Shown: positions 34,833 to 44,785, counted from the stretch's first letter. The stretch: 64,000 nucleotides of DNA from Cesiribacter sp964504565 (GCA_964504565.1 CAZDEY010000002.1:248001-312000); one strand, 5' to 3'. The notes: generated from the letters alone by a model not told the origin. Program-made: numbers and translations.

Positions 34833-35444
34833 TTACTCGCTGGCTTCGTATTTAACCCGGCGTTGAATGCTGCGGCCCAGGGTAATTTCATCTGCATATT
34901 CCAACTCACCACCTACCGGCACGCCCCGAGCTAGGGTACTAATTTTTATTGGGTAGTCATTGAACTTGCGGGTCAGGTAAAAAGCCGTAGTATCACCTTC
35001 CATTGTAGGACTAATAGCCAGGATAATTTCTTCCACCTTGCCTTCCGCCAGTCGGTTAAGTAACGAGGGAATTTTTAGGTCAGATGGGCCTACGCCTTCA
35101 ATGGGTGAAATTACGCCGCCTAATACGTGGTACATGCCCCGGTACTGCGAGGTGTTCTCAATAGCCATTACATCTTGCGGGCTTTCTACTACGCACACCA
35201 GGGAAGCATCGCGGCGGGGGTTAGAGCAAATAGCACATACATCAGCATCCGATAGGTTGTGGCAAACCCGGCAAGTTTGGGTTTTTGTCCTCAGATCAAT
35301 TAGTGATTGGGCTAGTTGGTTTACTCCGCTTTCGTCTTGCTTTAAAATATATAGGGCTAATCGGAGGGCGGTTTTTTTTCCTATTCCGGGCAGCTTGCTA
35401 ATTTCTTCCACGGCCTTGGCTATGTGGCGGCTTGGGTACTCCAT
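34833..35444 (-). CDS. recR: Recombination mediator RecR
   Basis: 203 residues. HhH motif KLPGIGKKTALRLALYILK, zinc finger CRVCHNLSDADVCAICSNPRRD, and TOPRIM VCVVESPQDVMAIENT, and the Walker-B-like GGVISPIEGVGPSDL, are all in RecR order. RecR acts with RecO/RecF to load RecA onto SSB-coated DNA. A separate transcript from its neighbours is likely. Confidence 0.97.
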   Translation of the reverse strand: MEYPSRHIAKAVEEISKLPGIGKKTALRLALYILKQDESGVNQLAQSLIDLRTKTQTCRVCHNLSDADVCAICSNPRRDASLVCVVESPQDVMAIENTSQYRGMYHVLGGVISPIEGVGPSDLKIPSLLNRLAEGKVEEIILAISPTMEGDTTAFYLTRKFNDYPIKISTLARGVPVGGELEYADEITLGRSIQRRVKYEASE

Positions 35445-35535
35445 AGTAGTGTTTTAGTCCTCTGTTTTTAACAGAAAATAGCCCGGTTTAATTCGGCTTT
35501 TCGCCTTTATGTAAAGGGTGATTTTTTATAATAAT

Positions 35536-35865
35536 TTACAGAATGCGGGCATCAATTCCGGCTTCCCGTATACCGTCGCGCATAGGCTTCAGATCGTCGT
35601 AGGTGCCATGCTTTACCGAGCATTTTCCCTTGTAGTGAATTATATGGGCGCACTGCTCGGCCTGAATGGTGGTATGGCCACAAATTTTCACCAAGGTGTC
35701 AATTACGTGGTCAAACGTATTGAAATCATCATTATAGACCATAAGGTTTCGCTCCTGATCTTCCAGCACCTCAACCAGCACTTCAGTTTGCTCCTGCCAG
35801 GCGGGGTTATTGGCTACGGTGGGGCTAATTTTACTATCTTTAGTGGCTTTGGTTAATTCTGTCAT
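35536..35865 (-). CDS. clpS: ATP-dependent Clp protease adaptor ClpS
   Basis: 109 residues from the Met at 35865; a start at 35901 would add 12 residues of non-family sequence. The core LVVYNDDFNTFDHVIDTLVKICGHTTIQAEQCAHIIHYKGKCSVKHGTYDDLKPMRDGIREAGIDARIL matches ClpS, including the conserved NDD and the H.KGK segment contacting ClpA and the N-degron pocket. ClpS delivers N-degron proteins to the ClpAP protease. It is divergent from the symporter gene at 35946. Confidence 0.93.
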   Translation of the reverse strand: MTELTKATKDSKISPTVANNPAWQEQTEVLVEVLEDQERNLMVYNDDFNTFDHVIDTLVKICGHTTIQAEQCAHIIHYKGKCSVKHGTYDDLKPMRDGIREAGIDARIL

Positions 35866-35945
35866 AGTCTTTCCCGGCTTTATTGGCTGGTTAATTGGCA
35901 AAAATAAGAAATAAACCTAATTTTCTCCCTTAACTAGTAGTACGA

Positions 35946-37442
35946 ATGATGCCCGAGCTTGTTCTGTCGCCCCTGACTGTAATTTTACTAATTGCCGGAT
36001 ACTTTGGAGTATTGGTATTAATTTCCTGGCTTACCTCGCGCGGTGGCGAAACGGATAACCATACTTTTTTTACGGCCAACCGGCAAAGCCCGTGGTATTT
36101 AGTAGCCTTTGGCATGATTGGAGCCTCGTTAAGCGGGGTGACTTTTATATCGGTGCCGGGCGAGGTGGGTAATAGCTTCTTTAGCTACTTTCAGGTTGTG
36201 TTGGGGTATTTGCTGGGCTACGCTACTATCATTTGGGTGCTGCTGCCGCTGTACTATCGCCTAAATCTGGTAAGTATATACGAATATCTGGAGCAGCGAT
36301 TTGGCTTTTACTCCTACAAAACCGGTTCGGTGTTTTTTATACTGAGTAGGGTAGTAGGGGCGTCGTTTCGCTTGTACCTGGTAGCGAATGTGCTGCAAAT
36401 TGCCATTTTTGAGACGTACGGGTTTCCGTTTTGGGCTACCGTTGCCGTAACCATTCTGTTAATATGGCTCTATACGTTCCGGGGCGGCATTAAAACAATC
36501 GTGTTTACCGATACGCTGCAGACGCTCTTTATGCTGTTAGCCGTAGGAATCAGCATTTATCTGATAGGCGATGAAATGGGTTTAGGCCTGAGCCAGTTGG
36601 TGGATACGGTTTCGGAAAGCAAGCTTAGCAAAATGTTTTTCTTTGACGATCCGTACGATGGTAAATATTTCTGGAAACAATTTATTAGCGGGGCATTCAT
36701 AACCATTGTAATGACCGGCCTGGACCAGGACATGATGCAGAAAAACCTTACGGTTAAAACACTGAAGGATGCCCAAAAGAATATGTTTTGGTTCAGTATA
36801 GTACTGGTTGGCGTAAACCTACTGTTTCTGACCCTGGGGGTTATGCTTTACCAATACGCCGATACGATGGGCATAGCCCTGCCGGAAAAATCTGACGAAT
36901 TGTACCCTATTCTAGCCCTACACTATTTCTCGCCTCTGGTAGCGGCCATGTTTTTGTTAGGCATTATAGCCGCGGCCTACTCCTCGGCCGATTCCGCCCT
37001 AACAGCACTTACAACTTCGTTCTGCGTAGATATTTTAGGCTTGGACAAGGGCGGGAAAATTGGTTCTAAACAAACGCGCTTGTACGTGCATATCGGCTTC
37101 TCAGTGCTATTGCTAATTGTGATACTGATATTTAATGCCCTTAACGATAAAAGTGTAATTAACCAGTTGTTTAGAGCGGCGGGCTATACGTATGGTCCAC
37201 TGCTGGGCTTATTTGCTTTCGGCCAGCTTACCAGGCTCAGTATTAAAGATAATTTGGCACCTTTGGTTTGTGTGCTTTCGCCAATAGTTTCGTTTATTAT
37301 CGATACGAATTCTAAAGAATGGCTGGGCGGTTTTGAATTTGGTTTCTTTATACTCCTTTTGAACGGTAGCTTAACCTTCATTGGGTTATTGCTAATTTCA
37401 AGGTTCAAGTCTAATAGAAATTTATCAGTCTCAGCCTCTTAG
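35946..37442 (+). CDS. Sodium:solute symporter family protein
   Basis: 498 residues with about 13 helices, SSS family. The GTSGVTF-like start motif appears as IGASLSGVTFISVPGEVG, the sodium-site region as AAYSSADSALTALTTSFCVDILG, and the N-terminal YLEQRFG loop is typical. Transported solute unknown (related members carry amino acids, sugars or vitamins). It converges with the alkyltransferase-like gene, which begins just after its stop. Confidence 0.9.
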   Translation: MMPELVLSPLTVILLIAGYFGVLVLISWLTSRGGETDNHTFFTANRQSPWYLVAFGMIGASLSGVTFISVPGEVGNSFFSYFQVVLGYLLGYATIIWVLLPLYYRLNLVSIYEYLEQRFGFYSYKTGSVFFILSRVVGASFRLYLVANVLQIAIFETYGFPFWATVAVTILLIWLYTFRGGIKTIVFTDTLQTLFMLLAVGISIYLIGDEMGLGLSQLVDTVSESKLSKMFFFDDPYDGKYFWKQFISGAFITIVMTGLDQDMMQKNLTVKTLKDAQKNMFWFSIVLVGVNLLFLTLGVMLYQYADTMGIALPEKSDELYPILALHYFSPLVAAMFLLGIIAAAYSSADSALTALTTSFCVDILGLDKGGKIGSKQTRLYVHIGFSVLLLIVILIFNALNDKSVINQLFRAAGYTYGPLLGLFAFGQLTRLSIKDNLAPLVCVLSPIVSFIIDTNSKEWLGGFEFGFFILLLNGSLTFIGLLLISRFKSNRNLSVSAS

Positions 37443-37443
37443 G

Positions 37444-37776
37444 TTACAGCAGCTCGGATTGAGGGTTCCATAGAAGATCTTTAAAATTTTGCACAGTATC
37501 ATTTTTAACCTTAATTCCTTCGGCTTCCAATAAACTTTGCATGAGGGTAGGTTCGCCAAAATGGCCTTTTCCACTTAGCTGGCCATTTCTATTTACTACC
37601 CGGTGAGCCGGCACATTGGGCATAGTTACCGCCGCGTTAAGAGCCCAGCCAACCATTCGGGCGCTGCCCTTTCTGCCTAAATAGGCTGCAATTGCTCCGT
37701 AAGTGCTTACTCTGCCTTCTGGTATTAGGCGAACTACTGCATATACATCTTCAAAGAAATTTTCCTTGGTAGTCAC
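37444..37776 (-). CDS. Alkyltransferase-like DNA-binding protein (MGMT family lacking the catalytic Cys)
   Basis: 110 residues, the methyltransferase DNA-binding domain alone. The fold is clear: RVSTYGAIAAYLGRKGSARMVGWALN, then PAHRVV (56-61) and NGQLSGKGHFGEP. In active O6-methylguanine methyltransferases the motif is PCHRV; here Ala57 replaces the acceptor Cys, so it cannot repair by transfer. Such proteins (ATLs) bind alkylated guanine and pass it to nucleotide-excision repair. It overlaps the MscS gene start-to-end by 26 bases on the same strand. Confidence 0.92.
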   Translation of the reverse strand: MTTKENFFEDVYAVVRLIPEGRVSTYGAIAAYLGRKGSARMVGWALNAAVTMPNVPAHRVVNRNGQLSGKGHFGEPTLMQSLLEAEGIKVKNDTVQNFKDLLWNPQSELL

Positions 37777-38683
37777 TGTACTTGGAGCTATTTAATTTGT
37801 TTAAATGGTTAATAACTTGCGAGTTAAGCGTTCGGCGTATGTCCCGGTCCAGCTTACGGTCGGTGCGGTTTAGTATAACCCAAAATTTAATGAGTACCGA
37901 ATCGGCATTTACATCTACTACCCGCATCTGGGCCGATTCAGGAATAATATCCTCTCCAAATTTTTCCAGTGAATCGGCCAACTCCTTTTCAAAGGTATTT
38001 AAATCGGTTAGCTGATCGGGCGGCAGGCTAAACTCCAGAATAATTTTTCGCTGATTTTTACGAGTGTAATTTACTATAATGCTGGTTATTATGTTGTTAT
38101 TGGCTATATAAATTAGTTCGTCATCATCGTTCAGCAGGTGAATATTCATTAGGGTTATATCAACAATTCGGCCCCGGTGGTCGCCAATACTTACGTAGTC
38201 GTTCAGGCTCAGGTAATCGCTAAACATAATGATGAGCCCGTTAATCATATTGGTAAAATAGTCCTTAAAAAGTATAGCGATGGCCGCCGCTATAATGGAA
38301 ATGGACGTGAAAAATTCCTTGATGTTAATGTTGAAAAGTAGAAATACTGCAAAAACCAGGATTATAAAATTCAGTATAGATGAAATTTGGTTTAGGCCCA
38401 GTAAGAAATTATTGCCCATTAGGGTTCCGGGTTTACGGCGCAGGTACACTGCCGCCAAGGTTAGCCGGATAAAGGATACCGAAAGATGAAAGCTTATAAA
38501 AAACAAAGCCGCTCTAACCAGGTTTGCCGGTAGGTGTAGATACTGCCGGTAGAAGCTGGGGTACAGTTGGGTACTACCCACAATAAGGGTAAAGACTATT
38601 AGCTTAACTAAGAATGCCCACCTACGACGCGATTCTTTGGAGCGGGCACTTGACTGGGAAATTGGGGTTGGGATAAAATCCAT
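37751..38683 (-). CDS. MscS-family mechanosensitive channel
   Basis: 310 residues. Four membrane helices cover about 27-165, with pore-lining TM3 (FFTSISIIAAAIAILFKDYFTNMINGLIIMFSDYLSLNDYVSIGDHRGRIVDITLMNIHL) leading into the beta-domain, whose LNDYVSIGDHRGRI is the family signature. The soluble C-terminal domain is short. A small-conductance type that releases solutes under low osmotic pressure. Its 3' end overlaps the alkyltransferase-like gene, so the two are translated from one mRNA. Confidence 0.9.
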   Translation of the reverse strand: MDFIPTPISQSSARSKESRRRWAFLVKLIVFTLIVGSTQLYPSFYRQYLHLPANLVRAALFFISFHLSVSFIRLTLAAVYLRRKPGTLMGNNFLLGLNQISSILNFIILVFAVFLLFNINIKEFFTSISIIAAAIAILFKDYFTNMINGLIIMFSDYLSLNDYVSIGDHRGRIVDITLMNIHLLNDDDELIYIANNNIITSIIVNYTRKNQRKIILEFSLPPDQLTDLNTFEKELADSLEKFGEDIIPESAQMRVVDVNADSVLIKFWVILNRTDRKLDRDIRRTLNSQVINHLNKLNSSKYSDYQGKFL

Positions 38684-38764
38684 GTTGCGTAGTTATCTGC
38701 CGGGCAAAGTTCTATATTTTGAAGATTTATAGTATACTTAGGTACAAAAACTAACTACCAAAAG

Positions 38765-39139
38765 GTGAAAACGATTGCCAATCTACTATGGATTTTTTTA
38801 GGAGGCGGTATAATTATAGCCGCCGGTTACCTGTTCAGTGGGTTATTATTGTGCCTAACCATAGTAGGCATTCCGTTTGGCGTTCAGGTAATTAGGTTAG
38901 CGGGTTTTAGCTTAGTGCCATTTGGTAAAGAAGTGAAACCAGGCGTTAGGGCTCAGGGCTGCCTGCCATTATTTATGAATATACTATGGATACTTATTGG
39001 CGGTTTTTGGATAGCTTTGGCCCACGTATTATTTGCCGTTTTGTTGGTTTTTACCATTATTGGAATACCCTTTGCCCAGCAGCATATTAAACTGGCCGGC
39101 TTTGCCTTTACACCATTTGGTTACACAATTTCCCGCTAA
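38765..39139 (+). CDS. YccF-domain inner-membrane protein
   Basis: 124 residues with a GTG start at 38765 preceded by AAAG. Two tandem YccF (DUF307) halves, each two helices with the LLWI-LGG-GIP-FG pattern (ANLLWIFLGGGIIIAAGYL...TIVGIPFGVQVIRLAGFSLVPFGK and NILWILIGGFWIALAHVL...TIIGIPFAQQHIKLAGFAFTPFGY). Function unknown in the family. It lies 11 bases before the aldo/keto reductase gene. Confidence 0.92.
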   Translation: MKTIANLLWIFLGGGIIIAAGYLFSGLLLCLTIVGIPFGVQVIRLAGFSLVPFGKEVKPGVRAQGCLPLFMNILWILIGGFWIALAHVLFAVLLVFTIIGIPFAQQHIKLAGFAFTPFGYTISR

Positions 39140-39150
39140 GATTTCATTCA

Positions 39151-40149
39151 ATGAGATATACTACATTAGGAGATACCGGCTTGTCGGTTTCGCGTTTGGG
39201 TTTGGGTTTGGCAGCATTAGGCCGGCCGGGCTATATTAATATAAACCACGGTGCCGACTTAAACCAATTACAAAGCCCGGACGAATGGGAAACCCACGTG
39301 AATACCATGCTGGATGCTGCCTGGCAGGCCGGAATAAATTATTTTGATGTAGCCCGCAGTTACGGAAAAGGCGAGAAGTTTTTAGGTGACTGGCTTCGGG
39401 ATAACAAAATTAGCGAGGAGAAAGCGGTAATTGGGTCTAAGTGGGGGTATACTTATACGGCTAACTGGCAGGTTGAGGCTGAACAGCACGAAGTTAAAAA
39501 TCATTCTCTTCCTCAATTAGATAAGCAACGCGAAGAAAGTAACTTGTTGTTGGGGGCTTACCTTAAAGTTTATTATATCCACTCGGCTACTATAGAAAGT
39601 GGGGTACTTGATAACAAGTTGGTGCTGGAGCGCTTGCATACGCTCAAAAGCACCGGCTTAATTATTGGGCTATCAGTTAGCGGTAGCGAGCAGGCCGAAA
39701 CAATAAAAAAGGCATTAGATATTTGTTTTGACGACCATTGTTTGTTTCAAGTAGTTCAGGCAACGTATAATATTCTAGAAACCTCGGCCGGGCCCAGCCT
39801 GGCCGAAGCTCACCGCCGAGGTTTAGGGGTAATTGTTAAAGAAGGAATGGGCAATGGCCGAATAATTTCGGGCTCCGAATTAGGCGCCGGCAACGCCGAA
39901 TTAACAACTACGCTTGCCAACCTATCCGCTAAATATAACTCTACTCCCGATGCCGTAGCCCTTGCTTATATTTTAGCCCAACCCTGGACCGATTCGGTAC
40001 TGAGCGGGGCGGTAAATACCACCCAACTGCAGCAAAATATTGATGCATTGCGGATTACCTTAAGCCCGGAAGATGTTGCTCAGTTGCAACCTTTTACCGA
40101 GGGAAACGAACAATACTGGGGGAAAAGAAGGAATTTGGTATGGAATTGA
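39151..40149 (+). CDS. Aldo/keto reductase
   Basis: 332 residues, TIM-barrel AKR. The Asp-Tyr pair is in INYFDVARSYGKGEKFLG, the Lys in VIGSKWGY, and His in VYYIHSAT; the NADPH-binding end is PDAVALAYILAQPWTDSVLSGAVNTTQLQQNI. An aldehyde/ketone is reduced with NADPH; the physiological substrate cannot be told. Its 3' end overlaps the next gene by 10 bases (frame-shifted ATG), implying coupled translation. Confidence 0.9.
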   Translation: MRYTTLGDTGLSVSRLGLGLAALGRPGYININHGADLNQLQSPDEWETHVNTMLDAAWQAGINYFDVARSYGKGEKFLGDWLRDNKISEEKAVIGSKWGYTYTANWQVEAEQHEVKNHSLPQLDKQREESNLLLGAYLKVYYIHSATIESGVLDNKLVLERLHTLKSTGLIIGLSVSGSEQAETIKKALDICFDDHCLFQVVQATYNILETSAGPSLAEAHRRGLGVIVKEGMGNGRIISGSELGAGNAELTTTLANLSAKYNSTPDAVALAYILAQPWTDSVLSGAVNTTQLQQNIDALRITLSPEDVAQLQPFTEGNEQYWGKRRNLVWN

Positions 40150-41192
40150 GTGGTACAACTAATCAGGAAATTAAAGTTGCTAAGCTATCTTTTGAGTCAG
40201 GCTCCCCTCCGCTTCAGCACTATAATAAAAACCTGTTTAGTTCAAACACTTGGTTAAGGTTGTTAGCCGACTATTACAATTACAATTTTTGGCAAACTCA
40301 ATCTGAAGACGATGAAGGTTTAATTGTAGCCGAGGCTCGTTGCTTGGTGGGCTCAAAATTAATAAGCCTTCCCTTCTCGGATTATGTAGTGCCGGCGGTT
40401 AAACGCGGTAATTTGCCCGGCCATATAGAATCACTGCACCAAAAATTTCCTGACAAACCGCTTATACTAAAATTACCGGAAAGCTACGCTAAGCCAGAAC
40501 AGGTAGCATTTTTAGGAGAGCCTATTCGGGAAGATTGCTTACACCATGTGCCGGTGGTAAGTAAACCCGAACGCCGAATGTCGGCCGGATTTCGTCGGAA
40601 TATTAGAAAGGCGGTAAAAAATGGTTTAGAATTTTACACCACCCAAAGCGACTCCGCGCTGAAGCGTTTTTATCACCAGTATTACTTATTGCGTACCGAA
40701 AAACTTGGGGTTATTCCCCAGCCTTTTTCATTTTTTGAGGCCATGCATCAGCGGCTTATAGCCACAGGCCACGGTTTTTACAGTGTGGTGAGCCAGGCAG
40801 GTTCGGTACTGGCAATGGCTATCATAATTGAACATCAAAAGAATTTTTACTATAAATGGGGCTGCAGCCGACAGGATACGTTGGGCTTAAGGCCCAACAA
40901 CCTGTTATTTTTTCAATTACTGCACCATGCCCAAGAGAAAGGGGTAGAAAACCTAGACTTAGGAATTAGTAGTATTGATGAAACCCGAGGCTTGATTAGG
41001 TTTAAACGGGCTATGGGTGGCATGGAACAGTCAGTATACACGTATAAACAACTGCCGGAAAATTACCCGGATGTAGCCGAAGAAAAACTTCACGAGGTAG
41101 TTAACCAGATGGCCGGGCTGGTGGTACAGCATAAACTTTCAGCTATGCAGACTCAGTCGTTTAGTAGGGCGCTTTATCCGCTGTTCAACTAA
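40140..41192 (+). CDS. GNAT/FemAB-like acyltransferase
   Basis: 350 residues with two GNAT-like halves. The second half carries RRMSAGFRRNIRKAVKNGLEFYTTQSDSALKRFYHQYYLLRTEKLGVIPQPFSFFEAM and LRPNNLLFFQLLHHAQEKGVENLDLGISSIDETRGLIRFKRAMGG, the pattern of FemAB-like peptidoglycan-bridge/EPS-modifying acyltransferases. Substrate unclear; a role in surface polysaccharide or lipid modification is an inference. Overlaps the aldo/keto reductase gene and, at the other end, the convergent histidine kinase by 4 bases. Confidence 0.8.
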   Translation: MELSGTTNQEIKVAKLSFESGSPPLQHYNKNLFSSNTWLRLLADYYNYNFWQTQSEDDEGLIVAEARCLVGSKLISLPFSDYVVPAVKRGNLPGHIESLHQKFPDKPLILKLPESYAKPEQVAFLGEPIREDCLHHVPVVSKPERRMSAGFRRNIRKAVKNGLEFYTTQSDSALKRFYHQYYLLRTEKLGVIPQPFSFFEAMHQRLIATGHGFYSVVSQAGSVLAMAIIIEHQKNFYYKWGCSRQDTLGLRPNNLLFFQLLHHAQEKGVENLDLGISSIDETRGLIRFKRAMGGMEQSVYTYKQLPENYPDVAEEKLHEVVNQMAGLVVQHKLSAMQTQSFSRALYPLFN

Positions 41193-44100
41193 TTATTAGC
41201 CGTCGATTTTTGCGGAACTTTAGACCGGTTGGGCAGGCTAATTACCAGCCTGGTGCCTACCTCAATTTCAGAGAATACATCAATATTTCCGCCTAATCGC
41301 TCTACAGTCTGTTTAACTATATACAGGCCAAGTCCACTGCCGTCCGATTTTTCGGTAGCCCGGTAGAACATATTGAATATCTTATCTAAGTACTTCTTAT
41401 CGATTCCAATACCATTGTCGGCAATAGTAATTATCGCTTCTTCTGAATCATTTTCGGTAGTAATTTCAACCCAGGATTTTTCGGCGTGAATATTACGATA
41501 TTTGATTGCATTGGCTATAATATTAGCTAATACTATTTGAAGCCGGCTATGTTCCGACCAAAATTCTATGTCTGAAAATTTATGATTCACTCTAAATTCC
41601 AGCTTTTCGTAACCGGGTAAATAATGCAGATCCTCTAGGGTTTGATTCACTAATCTACCTAGGTCAACATGTTCAATCGTTACATCGGCGCGGGTGCTAC
41701 GGCCAAAACTTAGCATAGTAGAAATAAAGCTATCCTGCTTCTTAAGCGAACTCTCAATAAGGCTAACGTAATGGCGCCAATCGGACGATTGACCGTCAAT
41801 TTTCATAAGGTTAATAAGACCCAGGGAAGAAGCTATTGGAGCCCGTAAATCATGGGAGGTTTTATAAACAAATTGGTCAAGCTCAAAATTTCTTTCTTCC
41901 AGACTACTTAGGGCCTCCTGCAGACTTTGTTGCTGAGTAAGTAATTTACGGTTGGTGGAAGCTAATTCTCCCTCTTTTTTAATAAGCTCCTGATTATGCT
42001 CCATTAGCATATTATTTAGGTGCTTATTTCTGATTTCAGCTTCTTTTAAACTACTAATATTTTTTATACTAATTATTACCGTTGGTATATTACTAGGCCC
42101 CATTACCAAACTTCTAAAGCTAATAAGCAAGTGGCGAACTAGGCCGTTTACTTCCTCCTGAACCTCGAAGCGGAGCGGATACGGGCGATTGTAGTAACTT
42201 TTAATACTGGACTTTGTGAAGTAGCTATGATGAAGTACCTCGTCTATGTCGCGGCCTACGGTGCAGTCGTCTACATGCTTAAATAGCTCGCAGCTAGCCG
42301 GATTGGACATTAAAATTTTACCGTTTTTGCTTACTACCAGTAAGCCGGTATCCATTGCTTCCCAAATTGCCTTAAACTTACTCTCGTTAATTAGGGCATC
42401 TGATTTGACTTTATCTACCGATAGGCGTAGCTGCTCTTTTAATCGGTTTTGTAAAATTAGATAGTATATTAAATAAGCTGCCGCTAAAATACCGGCTATA
42501 AGCAGAACGTATGCCCACCAGGTTCGGTACCAAGGCAGTTGAATGGTAATTAATGGAGATTGCTGTACTGGGCTCCAGGTAGGGCTGTTGCCGTTACGGA
42601 CCTGAGCTTCAAAATAGTAAGTTCCGGGTTCAAGCTGGGGGTAGCGTACTGAGTTCTGCAAATAATTGTTGCTCAGGTTCCAATCTTCTTCCACGCCAAC
42701 TAAGCGGTAGCGCACTACGGTGCTGACTGGATTACGAAAGTTTACTACATTAAAGTTGAATTCCAGCGTATTGCTTTCCGAGGGTAGTTTTATTAGCAAG
42801 TCTGCATTGCTTAAAGCTGAGGCTACTTCCTTTTGGTTAGCTAATACCTTATCAATATAAATTTTAGGAACAATTTGCTGATTGTTTTCCAGCTCCGGTA
42901 AGTACACGGTTAGTCCGCCGTCGGTACCTATCCATACGCGGCCGTCTTCGGAAGCTACCAAAGCACTACGGTTTACCTCATTTCCGCTTAAACCCTCGGC
43001 TTTGCTATACCATTTACAATTTTCGTTTTGCACTTTAGCAATACCCCGGTTAGTGCCTACCCATAGGGTGGAATCGTTGACCGTTAGCAAGGCGTAAACC
43101 GGGTAGCTGCTTTCGCTGCCAATAAGGTTACTTGGTTCTAGTTTTCCGTTTTTCAACCTGCTTAGCCCTAATCGAGTACCAACTAAGGTATCGCTTTTGT
43201 AAATAGCCAAGCTATAGGTTTGAGCCAGGTCGTGCTTATCTGGTACTATGGCGCGGACTAATTTATAGTCCTTTAAGTGATATATGCCATTCTGGCTGAG
43301 GATAAATAGTTCGTTACTAAGATTTACTATTTTCCGAATATAATTCCCCCCCTGAAGCGAGTGCTTCAGCGTAAATTTGCCTTCAGTATATTCGTAAACT
43401 TGGCCTTTATCGGTGGCTACCACTAATTTATTGTTAATTGTAGCCAGCGCAGTGGCCCGAACGCCATTGGGCATAGGCTGCCATTGTACGGTTTCTTGGC
43501 CCGTATAGGTTCCTAAGCCCAAATCGTTACCGGCCAAATATATTATATTACCTACTGAACTAATATCCAGCACCCGGGATTCAATTCTACTATCCGGCGT
43601 TATTTCAGTGGAAAGATTTTGCCAGTTTCCGTTATTCCAAAGGTTTATGCCTAAGTTGCCCCCTATAATTATGGTGCTGTCCTGCTGGATCCAAATAGTC
43701 GAAACCTCACTGTCGGGCAGGCCGGAAACTTTATCTAGGCTGGCTAAGGCAAATGAAGTAACCCTAAGAGCACCCCGTTGAGTAAGAAACCAAACATTGC
43801 CTTCACTGTCCAGATGAGCTGCCGAAGCTAAGGTGGTGGAATGGGGTGCACTAAGCCGGAAGGGTAGCCGCTGGCTGGTGGTTAAATTATACAGGTTAAA
43901 ATTATGGCCGATTGAAAATACTAAGAGATTAGGTCCGTAGGTGTGCAGGCTGGTAAACTTAGTATTGAAAATTTCTGATTTCTCAAAAATTTCTTTTTCA
44001 AGCAGGGTAAGTCTGCCTCCACTCCAAGAACCCAACCAGTTCTTTCCCAATAAATACATTCTTTCCCGATCGGGGCTTACAACTGCCCGCAAAATTGGGG

Positions 44101-44785
44101 AATTTAATAGTATTGGTTCTGAAACTGTCCTAATGGCCTGGGTTGAAAAATCTACTTGGTAGAGGCCGTTAATTGTGGTAAGATAAAGTTGATCTTGAAA
44201 ATACAGAAGACTAGTTATAGCCTTGGGTTTCAATAACCAATAAGGCAGTTTAATTTTTTTTTGTAATCGGAATTCTTGGTAAACAAATAGGTGCTTATCT
44301 ACCGTTACGGCAAATTCATTTACATCAGAATTAGGCTTGGTGGTCAGCAAAGCTCCGCTGCCGGAACCGGTGGTCAATTCAAGTGTATCGAGTAAGGTAT
44401 TTTCTTGCTGAGAGTATTGATAGATGCGCAGTGAATTAGAGGCAGTAGCTAGCCATAGGGTTCCGTTATTTTCTAAACTGGCTATGCCATCAGCCACTGG
44501 CTGTTCACCATCCTTAAGTTGGTATAATGGCTGCCAACCAATACCGTTGAATGAAGCTAAACCTTGGGTAGTTAAAAAAGCAAGTTCACCATTTTCTAAA
44601 TTGGCTAACCCTAAGTACTGCAATGACCGGCCATCGTCTTGGCGGGGGTTAATTACATTAAAAGTAGGAGTTTGCCCCAGAGAATTAGTAAGGCAGACTA
44701 ACAGCAGCAGCCCCGTAATGGCTAAATGAAAAACTATATAATATGTATAGCGCCGGTTTTTGAACATACTAGCCGCATTCCTCAA
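41189..44785 (-). CDS. Large propeller-type PAS sensor histidine kinase
   Basis: 1198 residues. The start may be at 44785 or the Met at 44767; both put a hydrophobic anchor (YIVFHLAITGLLLLVCLTN) near the N-terminus. Reg_prop-type beta-propellers fill about 45-650 (WLATASN, GLPDSEVSTIWIQQD, GLSGNEVNRSALVASEDGRVWIGTDGGLTVY), then a Y_Y_Y domain (about 680-765, RYRLVGVEEDWNLS, LEPGTYYFEAQVRNG), one TM helix (about 770-790), a PAS domain (about 815-930), a coiled coil, HisKA with His978 in KTSHDLRAPIAS, and HATPase with ADNGIGIDKKYLDKIFNMFYRATEKSDGSGLGLYIVK. Unlike hybrid HTCS regulators of polysaccharide loci, it lacks receiver and AraC domains. The signal is extracytoplasmic. Confidence 0.88.
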   Translation of the reverse strand: MRNAASMFKNRRYTYYIVFHLAITGLLLLVCLTNSLGQTPTFNVINPRQDDGRSLQYLGLANLENGELAFLTTQGLASFNGIGWQPLYQLKDGEQPVADGIASLENNGTLWLATASNSLRIYQYSQQENTLLDTLELTTGSGSGALLTTKPNSDVNEFAVTVDKHLFVYQEFRLQKKIKLPYWLLKPKAITSLLYFQDQLYLTTINGLYQVDFSTQAIRTVSEPILLNSPILRAVVSPDRERMYLLGKNWLGSWSGGRLTLLEKEIFEKSEIFNTKFTSLHTYGPNLLVFSIGHNFNLYNLTTSQRLPFRLSAPHSTTLASAAHLDSEGNVWFLTQRGALRVTSFALASLDKVSGLPDSEVSTIWIQQDSTIIIGGNLGINLWNNGNWQNLSTEITPDSRIESRVLDISSVGNIIYLAGNDLGLGTYTGQETVQWQPMPNGVRATALATINNKLVVATDKGQVYEYTEGKFTLKHSLQGGNYIRKIVNLSNELFILSQNGIYHLKDYKLVRAIVPDKHDLAQTYSLAIYKSDTLVGTRLGLSRLKNGKLEPSNLIGSESSYPVYALLTVNDSTLWVGTNRGIAKVQNENCKWYSKAEGLSGNEVNRSALVASEDGRVWIGTDGGLTVYLPELENNQQIVPKIYIDKVLANQKEVASALSNADLLIKLPSESNTLEFNFNVVNFRNPVSTVVRYRLVGVEEDWNLSNNYLQNSVRYPQLEPGTYYFEAQVRNGNSPTWSPVQQSPLITIQLPWYRTWWAYVLLIAGILAAAYLIYYLILQNRLKEQLRLSVDKVKSDALINESKFKAIWEAMDTGLLVVSKNGKILMSNPASCELFKHVDDCTVGRDIDEVLHHSYFTKSSIKSYYNRPYPLRFEVQEEVNGLVRHLLISFRSLVMGPSNIPTVIISIKNISSLKEAEIRNKHLNNMLMEHNQELIKKEGELASTNRKLLTQQQSLQEALSSLEERNFELDQFVYKTSHDLRAPIASSLGLINLMKIDGQSSDWRHYVSLIESSLKKQDSFISTMLSFGRSTRADVTIEHVDLGRLVNQTLEDLHYLPGYEKLEFRVNHKFSDIEFWSEHSRLQIVLANIIANAIKYRNIHAEKSWVEITTENDSEEAIITIADNGIGIDKKYLDKIFNMFYRATEKSDGSGLGLYIVKQTVERLGGNIDVFSEIEVGTRLVISLPNRSKVPQKSTANN

